64,000 nucleotides of DNA, taken from Neelides folsomi (lineage: Eukaryota > Arthropoda > Collembola > Neelipleona > Neelidae). This document shows, one piece after another, positions 29,344-41,354 of the stretch (positions are counted from its first letter, which is position 1; each line of letters starts with the position of its first letter). The position numbers and the translations under genes are program-made. Under the pieces are notes generated by a model, which saw only the letters and a list, made by a program, of their open reading frames with translations, had not been told where the DNA came from and did not search any database. The DNA lies in the NCBI GenBank assembly GCA_034687125.1, contig JAQGBZ010000285.1, positions 18,908 to 82,907 of the forward strand, written 5' to 3'.

Positions 29344-29663
29344 TAATTATAAATTATCCATTCTATGTAAATAATAAATATAAATTCTTTCTGGGAATAA
29401 TTCACTCATTTGCTGATGTTATATTACTACTTTAAAAACAATAATCTGTCTAAATGTAAACTATTCCACACTATTCTATCTACGAATTCCCACAATTTTT
29501 ATAAACAAGGTAAAATTTAATTTTAGATGAATTGATTAAATGAATAAATTTAATTGTGAATATAAAATGCTCATTTTTATAACTTTAAACTAAAAATTCC
29601 ATTTAATAGGTAAACCCAACTAGGTACACAACTTAGCCACTCTGATAATATTAGTAGTTTTTA

Positions 29664-29806
29664 CAGATATTGATATGTACAGCGTGTTTACTTTGTACCT
29701 TTCTTTTTTAAATTATTAATAACTAATGAAGTATTATTATTATAGTATTATTAGGAATTTAAAAAAGAAAGGTACAAAGTAAACAAGCTGTACATATCAA
29801 TATCTG
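29664..29806. mobile_element. TA-flanked MITE with about 50-bp inverted repeats
   Basis: The left arm CAGATATTGATATGTACAGC and the right arm are reverse complements over about 50 bp with one mismatch, separated by about 42 AT-rich bases. TA flanks both ends (29662-29663 and 29807-29808). The CAG...CTG ends and TA duplication fit the Tc1/mariner superfamily. It has no coding capacity and does not share arm sequence with the neighbouring element at 29231. Confidence 0.82.
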
Positions 29807-29839
29807 TAAACATAAAATATAATTTAATCAGATTAAAAT

Positions 29840-32666
29840 TCAATTAGTGTGGGCGTGTGGAAAAACTTCATATGGTACGGATGTAAAGAACGGTTGCATC
29901 CATCCTCCTCCAGTTCTTGACTTTTCATTCCGGTGAATGCCATAAAGTTCTCCATTGCTTCCGTAAACGTAGAAAGATTTTGCTGGCATTTCGTCGCCCC
30001 ATGAGAAAACTCCTCGAACGAAGTTGACAAATTCAGACTCGAGAAGAGCTCGAATTGAATCAACTAATGAAATTGATTCAAATGACACTTTGGGGGTCAT
30101 CAATGGATCTCGTGTCCTATTTGAATTACGCAATATTACATTATTTATTCATGAAAACAAATAACTTTGTATTTATCTAGATTATAGATATAGGATAAAA
30201 TATGTCAATACGCTATTAACTTACTTGTCAAAAAGAATACAACCCGACGATCCATCTCCTTTTGGAACTTCATAAAAGGCCTCAATTTCCATTGGTCCAA
30301 AAAACTTGTCATTTCGGTCAAACCCACAAACAGAAGTTAAAAAGTCGATCTTTGACAATGAGAGGGTTTCAGGAGAGTTTTCCAATTTAAATGATGATAA
30401 TCCAATCGGATATTTCCAAACTCGTTGATCTATATAAAAAATAGTACACATTTCATAGATGTTAAATTAAATAAATATTTCCTAATTGTTCGTTAGTTAA
30501 TTAATCTTTTCTATTTACTGTGTGAAGAGTCGAAAAGATAAATTGAATCATTGAACGTTCCTGCTGCAACAACTTTCTCGTTTTGGGGAAAGTCCTTAAA
30601 AACTCTTCTCAAGGGTAGCAAAACTTCAGAGCCAGTTTTACTAAAAAGTAAAATTACAAATCTCCAATTAAAGGGCACTTAATGTTAGTACTCAATTATT
30701 TAATGTTCATCAGATAAATTACTTTGTATCACACATGAGACAAGCATTTATACAAGTACGTTTAATGGTATAATATACATATGTACCATAAATGGTATAC
30801 CATACATGCGTTAAAGGTTTTTTAAATATTATGTTTTTCTTACTTGAATGCTGCAAGACAATGGGAGTTTTCAATGAACGAAATCATCATAGGTGTTCCA
30901 TCCAAAAATCCGAAAGTGATGGCTGTGAGGAACCGTTTAAACAATTCTCGATCTTCGAACAAACAAGCTTCATCTGTTGCTGAGGCTTTTTGAATTTCCT
31001 TCACTTGTGGAATTTGCGGACTCTGAGGGAATCTTTCTTGTGCGTTGGGAATAATGGGGATTTTGAAGAAAAGAGGATGATTTTCACTCTTGTCAAATAT
31101 AACATTGACAGGATGAGAATCAACGATTAATTGAGGAAGAATTTGATTAGATTTTGACCAAGAAGGTTTGGCTTCGATCTCTTGAACAGGAGTTACAATA
31201 TTTGAAGGTGCTTTTTGTGAATTTTGTGGGAGTTGACCATTAAATGGGTTTGGAACTTGAACCATGTGAACTCCAGTGGTTGGGTTTGACATGAGTGATG
31301 GCGATGCCAATGTTGAAATTGTTGCTTGATTAACAATGTTTTGATTTCCTTGTGGCATTGGAGGAACTGCCATATTTTGTGGTGGTGGAATTAATGGCAA
31401 TGTTAATGGCTTAAGCGTTGTTGACTTGCTCTGTAAGTCGTGGCTAACAAGTTTGAATGGAATTTTCTTGGATTTGAATGACTGGGTTACTCTTTGGTTC
31501 TCGGGCCCTGGATTTATGGAAGACGCAAGAATTTTTCGAATCTCGTCAGCATCCGTTTGAGGGAATAATGTAACTTGTTCTTCTGGAGTTAAAACGAATG
31601 AACTAATTGTGGACGTTTGTTCTGTTCCGCTTTCTTCAGTGGTTTCAATTCCATCCGAAGTTGTTGAAGTTTCTCCAAATCTTTCATCAATCAGGTCGTT
31701 GACATCATTCTTATCATGGTTCTTTTTCTTTCCCGACTTTTCATGTTTTGTACCCAAAACTTCCAATATTTCTTCCTTACTTAATTCTGGCTCCGATTCA
31801 GAAATTCCCTCAGGATGATTTTCTTTTAATTTGCTCTTTAAGTCCTTTTCAAATTCATTGGCCACAAATTCGGGAGATTTGATTTTTTCTGAGATTTCTT
31901 GAACCGGTTCGGAGAGTTTTAAATGATTTTTATCTTCAAAGTCTTCAACTTCTTTGAATAGATCCGGATGGTTTGGGTCGACATGAGCTTGATTTGGTTT
32001 CGGAGTGCTGACAATCAATTGGTTCGGATCAGGTATTAACTTTATCTTCAGTTTAGGTTCATTTAAATCGTGGTCAAGTTTTTGGATACTCAAATCTTCC
32101 TCATTCTCGCTATCATAATCTGACGAATCCGATTCTGATTTTTCCTCGTCCTTTTCAGTCTCAATTATTGGGTTGGTTGGGGTTTGAGGGAGAGGTGAAA
32201 AAGTAATTTTTTTATCTTTAGGAGATTTAGGACTCAGAATGGGAAAAATGCTTTCTTTTTCTTCTTCTCTCAAATCTCTTTTCGTTGTTGAACGAGTGAG
32301 TCGCTTTGCACGGAGAGATTTAGTTGATTGACGCCGTTTTGTGTATGGGAGATGGCGAACTTTTTTGAGTTTGCTCTTCAAAATGGCTCTGTAAATAATT
32401 GTTTTATTCTCTTCCTTGTTGGTAGGAATTACTGAGTTTAAGCATTGGAGTTCATCTGAAGAGTCTTCCTTGTAAAGTGTAATTCCAATACATTGTTTCT
32501 CCTTCTCACATTCGGCAGAACAATTTGTGTAAAGAGCATTCTCCTTTTCTTCCTCTGTTTTGTTCAATAAGTCCAATTTAAGGGATGATAAATTAATTTT
32601 GACATCTTCGGATTTACAGAATAATGGGAGGACCACGAGAGCAAAAATGCACAACAAAAGATTCAT
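29840..32666 (-). CDS. Unrecognised secreted protein with apple-like N-terminus and long disordered region
   Basis: Four exons (32666-30844, 30640-30519, 30429-30225, 30116-29840) join in phase to 808 residues. The start is a clear signal peptide (MNLLLCIFALVVLPLFCKSE). Residues about 45-80 hold four cysteines in a spacing like PAN/apple modules (YTNCSAECEKEKQCIGITLY). A basic segment with RAKR at 119-122 fits a furin site. Residues about 130-560 are low in complexity, rich in Glu, Ser, Lys and Pro, and probably disordered. The last 250 residues look folded (SIYLFDS, RVWKYPIG, SFYVYGSNGELYGIHR) but match no family I recognise. It is probably an extracellular or matrix protein; its function is not known. 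Confidence 0.75.
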
Positions 32667-34400
32667 TTTCTCACTTTATCAAAAATCCAACGGTCGGAAT
32701 TATTTCATTATTATGTTATACGGTTTTCGTGAAATTAAAATTGAAGCTTCAATGTTCATCAACTAATTATTGTAATTTTAAAATTATAATAATTAACCAT
32801 AACCCTTTCCACTTACTTTTATATCTTTGGGTATTGAATAACCTTACAACTTTAACCTTACATTATTAAGCATTTAAGGATATTTTGTAAACAATTTGTT
32901 CTAATTTATTGTTCATCATTAAATTATGTCATTAGCGTTTAAATTGAGACAAACATTTAACATAATTGTACTTAAGATTTTGAGAGTATGAGTCGAATAT
33001 TGAATGTAATTTAATCTTAATTGTTCCAATTTTGAGCCATTGTACAACATAGTAGGTATTTACGAAAAAATTCCAACTTATGGTTAGTTATCTCTCGTTA
33101 TGAATTCATTACTCTGCATCAGGTGGATCGTCAAATTAAATTAAAATGTTTATATATTTTCTTTGTGTAGTATCATATGTAACAACTTAATATATTTAAA
33201 TATGTTATAATGTTATAATGACATACAAAATTACAAGGATAAATTATTTTTAGAAATCTGACAAGTTTTCGTCTCTTGAAAATAAACATTGTGTAGAATA
33301 ATAATATGTATCTTTAATGGGATGTTCTTGTACATTGTAGTTGAGAATGACTATAATATTACAAATGAGCATTAATCATATTGAAAGTTTGATCTCATAA
33401 AGAACGGTTACATGGGAGTATATTGATAAACAAATACTTATGATTCAAAGTCAACCGTTTCAGGGAATAAAGATAGTGATGAATAAATATAGAAATAACT
33501 ACTTTGTAAGTCAATGGCAAATGAATGTATTAAATAACTGGAGGATGTTAACAAACTCATTTAACTTTTTGTATTACACATGTTAGTTGATCTTTGACTT
33601 TAAAGTTTTATAACACGACAAAATTAATTGGTTCTCAAAGTTCAGTGAATTCTCTGACCTTAAGAACTTTTAATTGCACAGACAAAAAAATACTTTATGT
33701 ACCTAATATCGTATTTTTTCATAACTATCAATTTTGTATAGTAAGATACATAGTTTTTAATGATTGATTGTAAATTTTGAGTTTCATTCATGAAGTCAGA
33801 TCTCTGGAGAAGATTTAATATTAACTCCAGTTTAGTACTTTAGTTTACAAATAATTATATCAATTTGGGAAATTTTTAATTCGACATAAATACATATTAG
33901 CTAATTGTAAGTGCACTTGAATGTGTTACTATTTATAAATACATGTATTAATTAATTATAGGTATTTTGTATTGCATTGTTATTTTCGGTTAGTAAATCT
34001 AGTGCGACTCATTACTCATTATTATTAAATATGAATGCCAAGTTAATTTAAAAACTACATATCTAAGTTTATGATTAGTTTATGATTACTAGAATTTTTC
34101 TTGTTCGCACATTTAATCAATATGTTACCTTGATTATTCATATCATATAATACTGGTATGAAGACAGCTATTTTGATCTCTTTTCAGCTTATTATCTTTG
34201 CTGAGATTATCAGACAATTGAGTTGAGTTGTATTGCCAAATTATAAATGATTACAATTTGTGAACAAGTCCCTGGAACATCGTTACCAAGTGGGTAATTC
34301 AGGAGTGGATAAGCAAAGTGTTCAATAATAAATAATTTAGTTTAAATAAGTGAAATTGAAACCACACAAAGAATAAATTGAGCGTTGTGGACCTGGGAAA
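32667..34400. other. Intergenic region between divergent genes, no gene seen
   Basis: AT-rich DNA with no recognised exon, RNA gene or inverted-repeat element. It must contain the promoters of the secreted-protein gene (-) and the transporter (+). Confidence 0.5.
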
Positions 34401-37277
34401 ATGACTGTTCAGCAAGAGAATGGTAATTTAAACTTCAAATACAATATTTATTTTAAACCATTTAGAGACTTATTTAACAAATTCTTGCTAATTGTTATTT
34501 AATAATGCAATTTAAACTAAACTAACATGTATAGTAAACCATATTATCACTTTTTGTAAATTATAAGCGTTTTTCAATTAAATTCTAATATGAATATAAG
34601 ATTATTTTTAACAAGTTTACCGTATACTCATGTATGAACACATTTACTTATAGTAGATATTTTACTATACCGAATGTTCGCTTATATAAACAATTTTTTT
34701 GGCCACTCCACTTATTGTAATATGATAAATCGTAATAATTATTAAATGCAAATAACATTGCGCTTCAAAACCTTCTATCACAAACTATTCCTGTTTCGCG
34801 TGTCTGTCTACTAGGCTTGGCATATTTCACTAAAAATACGAAATATAAAAATAATATAAGAAAAATAAGAAAAATGGTTTACAAAATTATAAAATTGTAT
34901 CCAAAAGGGTCGCAATCGCAAGTTGTGCATACTAACATACTATCACACACGCCGCTTGAACAGCATACTAACCACAACAATGATGGAACCGTTAGGATGA
35001 AAAGGGAAATTGGACTTTTTGGTGGAATTGCAATGATTGTTGGAACAATGATAGGTATTTAACCTAAATAATTTATTTTACAAATAATGAACAATTCAAT
35101 GCAATCATGAACATAACAAAATGGAAAATTACATATTTGATTATGTAAAATTAAACTATACATTTAAATAAACAGGTTCGGGAATTTTTGTTTCTCCGAC
35201 TGGTCTTATAAAGAAAGTTGATTCAATCTCATTAAGTCTCGTTGTTTGGGCTGGTTGCGGTGTTTTAAGCACACTTGGTAAAATATCATTTTCAAATATG
35301 AATGAAAATATTCCAAAATGATAGTTTGAGCAAATTCACATAATTAATGTTTGTTTAGCCGCTCTGGCATATTGCGAGCTTGGAACTTTGATTCGCCGTT
35401 CAGGAGGCGAACACGCTTATTACTCAGATGCCTTTCGTATACCCCCAGGAAAGAAAAATGAACTTCATAGGTTTCTCGGTGACCTTCCCGGGTTCATCTT
35501 TTCATGGGTCACAGTACTTTTGTTGAAGCCTTCTTCTCTTGCCATTAACAGCCTTGCATTTTCAAAATATGCTCTCGGACCACTTTTGAAGAGTGCCGGT
35601 TATTGCGATAATATTGATACTACTGTTGAATACGATTACACAAGCATCCTTCTAGCCATTTGCATTGGAAGTTGGTGAATAAATAACATTTATGTTTGTG
35701 AATTTAATTTCTAAACAAAAGACTGTTAAAATATTGATATTAATAATTTGAATTTGAATTATTACAGGTTTTGTTGGATTTGTAAATTGTTTTAGTGCAA
35801 AAATAGCTACCAAAGCTCAAATTGTCTTCACGTTTGGAAAAATATCAGCCTTGCTTATTATCATCACAGTTGGAATTGTGAATTTGGTCCAAGGCAAAAC
35901 AGGTCATGTTCCGAAGGAATTTGACAAAAGTGATGCAAATGCAGGAGTAATTGCTTCAGCATTTTACAGGTTTGCGTTTAGTTTAAGGCTTTCTTATATT
36001 AAGCATTACATGTTAGTTAAATTATATTGTTGTAAAGAATTTTATAAAAAAGTATTTTTTGTATAGTGGATTATGGGCTTATGATGGATGGAACAATTTG
36101 AACTTTTTAACAGAAGAATTAAAAGAACCAAAAAAGAATCTCCCCCGAGCCATTTTAGTTGGAATTCCCCTTGTCACTCTTTTCTATGTTCTTGTCAACA
36201 TTAGTTATTTTACCGTTTTAAGTAAACAAGATATGATTGACTCATCGGCTGTAGCTGTTGTAATTAAAATACTCTGTATAAAAACAACAATATTTACTTA
36301 TAATAATGCCAAACTATTCTTTGAAAATATCTTTCTCCCAAATATGTGAAGGAAATTTTATCATAGACCTTTGGAGATAAAACACTAGGAGTGTTTAGCT
36401 TTCTGATGCCATTGCTCGTAGTTTTATCCGTAATTGGAACATCTAACGGCTCTCAATTCACTGCTGGAAGGTTTAATTCAATCTTTGAATTTAATGGCTT
36501 TTTTTAAATTAATTTACATTTTTATGTCATTTTTCAGAATCTCATATGTGGCAGCAAGAGAAGGTCATATGGTTGAATTTGTATCTTATGTCCATGTGAA
36601 ACGGTTAACTCCGGTGGTAGCCATTTTATTAAATGTAAAGGATTTTAACTTAAGATTTGTAATTTCTTAATGTCTGTTAAATTTCATTTAAGGAGACTTT
36701 AATATTATGGTTTTAAATGTAGATTTTGTTGGCCGTGATTATGATTTTCATTAGTGATATTAATGAGCTTATTGATTTTTTCAATTTTCTTGCCTGGATA
36801 TTCTACGGAACCTCAATGGTTGCTCTTATTACATTGAGATACACCAAACCAGACGTTCCTCGTACATTCAAAGTATACAAATAAATTACAATTTTGTAGT
36901 GTAAAGTTAAATTAAGATATTGTTATTTATAATGCTAATTGGATATTATTCGACAGGTTCCACTGATCATTCCAGCAATAGTAATACTAATGAGCATTTA
37001 CCTCGTTCTTGGACCTATTATTGATGAACCAAAAGTTGGCTATGTTTTCGCATTAGGATTTATTGTTTTAGGAGTTGGGGTTTACGCAATCTTTGTGTTT
37101 AAGAAATTCACCTTCTCTTTTATGCGTAATTTCACGTTACACTACTTTTCCATTATAACAGTTTCTTATATGTATTTTTAATTAATTAACTTATTTTTTA
37201 ATTTCTATTTAGCTAAACTTACTAGAACAATTCAAGCTGCCGTCTTCGTAGCGCCGTCTCCTTATAAAGAAGATTGA
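34401..37277 (+). CDS. SLC7-family (LAT/b0,+ type) amino-acid transporter light chain
   Basis: Eleven exons (34401-34422, 34923-35054, 35176-35277, 35359-35670, 35768-35969, 36067-36259, 36367-36470, 36538-36634, 36723-36872, 36957-37125, 37213-37277) give 515 residues with about twelve hydrophobic segments. Family signatures are [20 protein letters not shown] followed by GIFVSP in TM1, [20 protein letters not shown], and [20 protein letters not shown] in TM6. In this family the light chain pairs with an SLC3 heavy chain through a conserved Cys and exchanges amino acids at the plasma membrane. The second exon's acceptor (GCAAG) is weak and was chosen because it restores phase from the short first exon. 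Starts at 34817 or 34874 are alternatives. The substrate cannot be inferred. Confidence 0.88.
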
Positions 37278-37760
37278 TTTTTATATTTATTTATTACTTA
37301 ACAAGAAATTAATGAAACAATTTTTGTAATAACAAGTATTTATATAAAGTTTTTGACATTGGTCATATTGTTCAATATTTATTTACTTCATATTCATACT
37401 TACCAATTATAATATTCTAAATGATAACATGACATAAAAGAGATACATACAGGAAGGAATATATGTAGGAATAGATGCTTGACGAATTGATGAGATTTTG
37501 TTTTTTTTAAAACAATAATTCATTCATTTCTGAAGCAGAATATTATTTACATAACTGGAATAGTAAGGCAAGTAAGAATTAATTGTACTAACATAAAGAG
37601 AGAAATCAACGAAGAGAGTATCGTTCCATTCAACGTGCAAATAAATACATGAGTCCGAATTTCAATATGAGTAAAAAGAATATAAAAATGAGAATATATA
37701 ACAGTTGGAGCTGAAACTCCAACATTCTATCAAGAATTGAGTCATTTGATTTGATGTGAT
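37278..37760. other. Convergent intergenic spacer, no gene seen
   Basis: AT-rich space between the transporter stop codon and the CFA2 stop codon, which face each other. It presumably holds both 3' UTRs. Confidence 0.5.
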
Positions 37761-39239
37761 TCATCTTGGAGAGTGATATCCACCAGTTAGTCCATTTTTA
37801 GAGAGTACAACTTGCCACAATTGGAATTTACGTGCCTTGAAAACCCCAGCGGCTGAGAGAAGATAATAATTCCACATTTTGAAAAACTTGTCATCGAATC
37901 CGTTCTGTCCTTTCAATTGGGGCCATCCGGCAATGAAGTTCCGGTGCCAGGCCAGGAGTGTTCGGCTGTAATCATGGCTAAAATTTTGCCAATCTTCCAT
38001 TATGAACAAACCATCAAAAGCATTTGACATTTCCAAATGGTAAGGAAGCATTCCATTAGGGAAAATATACTGCAAATCAAATATTAAAATAATATATGTT
38101 AGGTATATCTTACCGGCGCTCTTACATAATATAGTATTTAGAATAAATATTTAACTATTTATTTTAATACTTTTTGAAAACAATTAAGAATTTAAATTAA
38201 GAATTTTTAAAGTATGATAATTAATTTTTGGTTTTTACTTTGTCGACCCAAGGATCCGTTTTAATAACACCTTTATGAGCTTGTCCAATTGAATGTACAA
38301 GAAAAATTCCATCATCAACAAGCCAACTGTGAACAAGAGTGAAGAATTCTTTATAATTTTTGACTCCAACATGTTCCATGAGGCCAACTGAGACAACTCG
38401 ATCGAATTTCCCTTTAATGTCTCGATAGTCAGAAAGGACAAACTCAACATTGGGCAAATGTTTGCATTTATTTCTTCCCCACTTGACTTGCTCTGTTGAA
38501 ATATTCACTCCGACCATTTGGACCTTATAATTTTCTGCCAAATATTTGGCCAAGCTTCCATATCCGCAACCAAGATCCAAAACCCGCATTCCGGGTTTCA
38601 ACATCAGTTTCTTTGCTACAAGGTCCATTTTAGCTATTTGAGCATCATTCAAATTGTCAGCAATTCTCCAATATGCACATGTGTAATTCATTGTTGGGTC
38701 GAGCATTTTTTCATAAAGAGAATTTCCTATAATTTTAACAGAGCCAAATTAAATCATTTCCAAGAATGTATAAAATCATAAGCATACAATCACTACCAAT
38801 TGTAAAATTTTATAAACGGATTTTAGATCTTACCAAGATCGTAGTGTTTTTCAGCCACTTCTTTTGATTTGATTTTTGTCTGGAGATTAACAGTTTTGTA
38901 CATTAAATTGTATGCGAAGCTTCTCAATGGATTGCAATCTTTGAGAAAATTGTCTCGAGTGAGACGATAGAAAAATTCAGGAATGTCTTTGATGTCAATC
39001 CAACCTTCCATGTAAGATTCACCCACTCCGAGAGTGAAATCCACAACTGCTCTCGTGTAGAACTTTTCATTTTTAACTTCAATATCCCATGGATTTTGTC
39101 CATGAAAGAAAACTCCCCTTGATTCCAATTGCCACCGACAAAGTCTCTTCATAATTGATGGACAAAACCATCCCAAGCCGTAAGCCACTTTACGGTAAAT
39201 ATACAAATAGAGGGAGAAGATCGAATGGAGAAAATCCAT
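37761..39239 (-). CDS. Cyclopropane-fatty-acyl-phospholipid synthase, paralogue 2
   Basis: Three exons (39239-38834, 38726-38239, 38069-37761) encode 400 residues. The first two exons have exactly the lengths of paralogue 1 (406 and 488 bases), and both introns fall at the same positions and phases, so the two are duplicates. Motifs present are NPWDIEVKNEKFYTR, ESYMEGW, NYTCAYW, VLDLGCGYGSLAKYL, DYRDIKGKFDRVVSVGLMEH, FLVHSIG, YIFPNGMLPY and KARKFQLWQVV. The residues expected at the bicarbonate site (Cys, Glu, His, Tyr) are retained. The protein differs from paralogue 1 at many positions, so the duplication is not recent. An upstream in-frame ATG at 39266 is an alternative start. Confidence 0.9.
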
Positions 39240-41354
39240 TTCGATCAATTTAATGGACGTGTACACTTCAGGAGAACTGTCTATCTCCTTCCTTGGCGGA
39301 AAAGGGACTGGAAAATTCAGGAATGACTACTTTCTTACAAAAGTAGATTTTTGAGAACTTGACCAATTTTATATATTTAGAAAGAAAATGAACCATTTCT
39401 TCATATGCGTCGTAACCAAATTCATATCTTTATTTCAAACCTCCAGGTACAGGATAGATTCTATTGTATTAAAGAGTTAAATATATAATTTATGGTATTT
39501 GGGTTCGGTATGTGTTTTGTAAAGGAAAGCTATATAGTTTAGTGAGTACATATATTCCAATATTATTAATATTGTATGGTACATATTTTTAATCCTTTTC
39601 GGAAAATGTCCTTTGGAGTAGGATAGTACTGTTAAATGGAAAAGGGACACATCCACACATGGCAAATTGGTTTATTAAACAAGGGTCAGAACCTATTATA
39701 GGTTAGTCGGATTCTGCCAAACAATTCTAAATATGAACAATACAAAAATACTAGTACACATCGATTTCAAAGCTTCAATTTTGTGTTCATGCATGCCCTA
39801 TATTTGTATAACTGTATGGAGGGAGCCGGGTGCTATTTTAATCTTAAACTGTATCACTCCCTCCTTACTTTTGATGAATTTTAAGTTTATTAAAAGTTAG
39901 AATAAGATTTATTTATGAGCCATTATATTAGTTTGTACCTAGTAAGTATGCTTAATGTTAGTTAATATGAAAGGTTCAAACAAAGTAATTAGGAGTTTTG
40001 AGTTAATTTATTCTGTTTTCCGACCATCACGTCACGACACAACATCAAGAATCATTCTAAATTATTTTATCTGTTTTACATTGAAAGTACTACCCAAGAG
40101 CATAAAGGTTTGCGCGACCCCTCGTCTAACATTGAACAAAGGGAGCGCAAGCCTTTCTGCTGTTGGGTAGTAAGAATGAGAAGGGTGGAAGACACCTCTA
40201 ATACACAGATATAATTTCCTTATTTTGTCTATCACTTATCACTTAACAATAACATTGGTTTTCTACAGGCATTAATAAAAGATCATAGCAAATAATAACT
40301 TGTTTAGTATTAAATATGTAGAATTTCCCGTTATTACTTTATTGCAAAGACAAAAATATAAACAATTATTGTTAGTTTTTAATGCAATATGTAATGTATA
40401 ATATCTCATTAACTTTTGGTGTTTATTTTTGTAATTATTTAAATCTACATAAAAATACGGTAATACTAATCATAATAAAAACTATGATCATTACATAATA
40501 TTTATATTGTATATATAAGCTATTAGTAAATAGTAAGTAATGTAATAGTAAATAAATCATACGCGTTCATACAAATTCGTAAATACAGATTCGTTTCATT
40601 TGTTTCATTGTTTCAGTACGTTGCCACTTTTTTGAGTCTTTTAGCGTTCCATTAATTGGCTTTTCATTTCAATTCTTTTCTTTAAGGGATCGAAAAATGA
40701 AATTGAACGAGCTCATTGTCCTTTTCTCGTGTAAGATTTGTGCATATGGGATTGTAAATTGTAATTAATTGTGGTGTAGCTAAAATAAATAAATCTTTTG
40801 ACTGATAATTAATATAACTAATTTTTCTCATAATTCATATTTATGTTATTAGATATTAAACTTTAAATATAGAATAAATATTTGGGATAGATAAATATTA
40901 TATTTATATTCAATACATAAAATGAAGGAGACACAAGGAGTCATCCAAGATCGTAAAGAATCTTCAATATGTTTTAACTTAAATTTTATATCTTTATTGT
41001 TAAAAGTTATTGTTAAATTGTCCTTAACTTACAATTCGTGACATTTGACACCTGTATTTGGTACTTGACAAGTTTAAAATTGACCATATATATTAATTAT
41101 AATGGTTGTAAAACTCGTACTTATAGAGAAAGAGAAATTGAATTCTACTTTTTCTATCCACATCAATTCAATGCTGGAATACACAAGAAGTGTGTATTTC
41201 CACAAGAAGAGTTCATGCATGTAAGTAATTTTTTATTATTACTTACGAAAGAGTTTTATAAATTTATGATAGTGTCAACTAGGAAAAGTCTACATGTGAG
41301 AATCGAGGCCGTTGATCATTGCTGGAAAGGGATTTATATTAATTTATAAAAGGC
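39240..41354. other. Intergenic region with one hairpin, no gene seen
   Basis: AT-rich DNA between CFA2 and the end of the sushi-domain gene. The only structured piece noted is an imperfect hairpin at 40088-40172. A 103-codon open frame at 41038-41349 is AT-rich and looks random. Confidence 0.45.
40088..40172. other. Imperfect hairpin of about 85 nt (precursor-miRNA-like shape)
   Basis: The left arm TACTACCCAAGAGCATAAAG, continuing GTTTGCGC, pairs with the right arm GCGCAAGCCTTTCTGCTGTT, continuing GGGTAGTA. This gives a 28-bp stem with two mismatches and one G-U pair, and a loop of about 29 bases. The size and imperfection resemble an animal miRNA precursor. Either arm could also be the remnant of an inverted-repeat element. 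No known miRNA seed was recognised. Confidence 0.35.

Noticed and set aside
41038-41349. 103-codon plus-strand open frame
   Set aside because: AT-rich, no domain, directly beside the 3' end of the sushi gene; probably chance.
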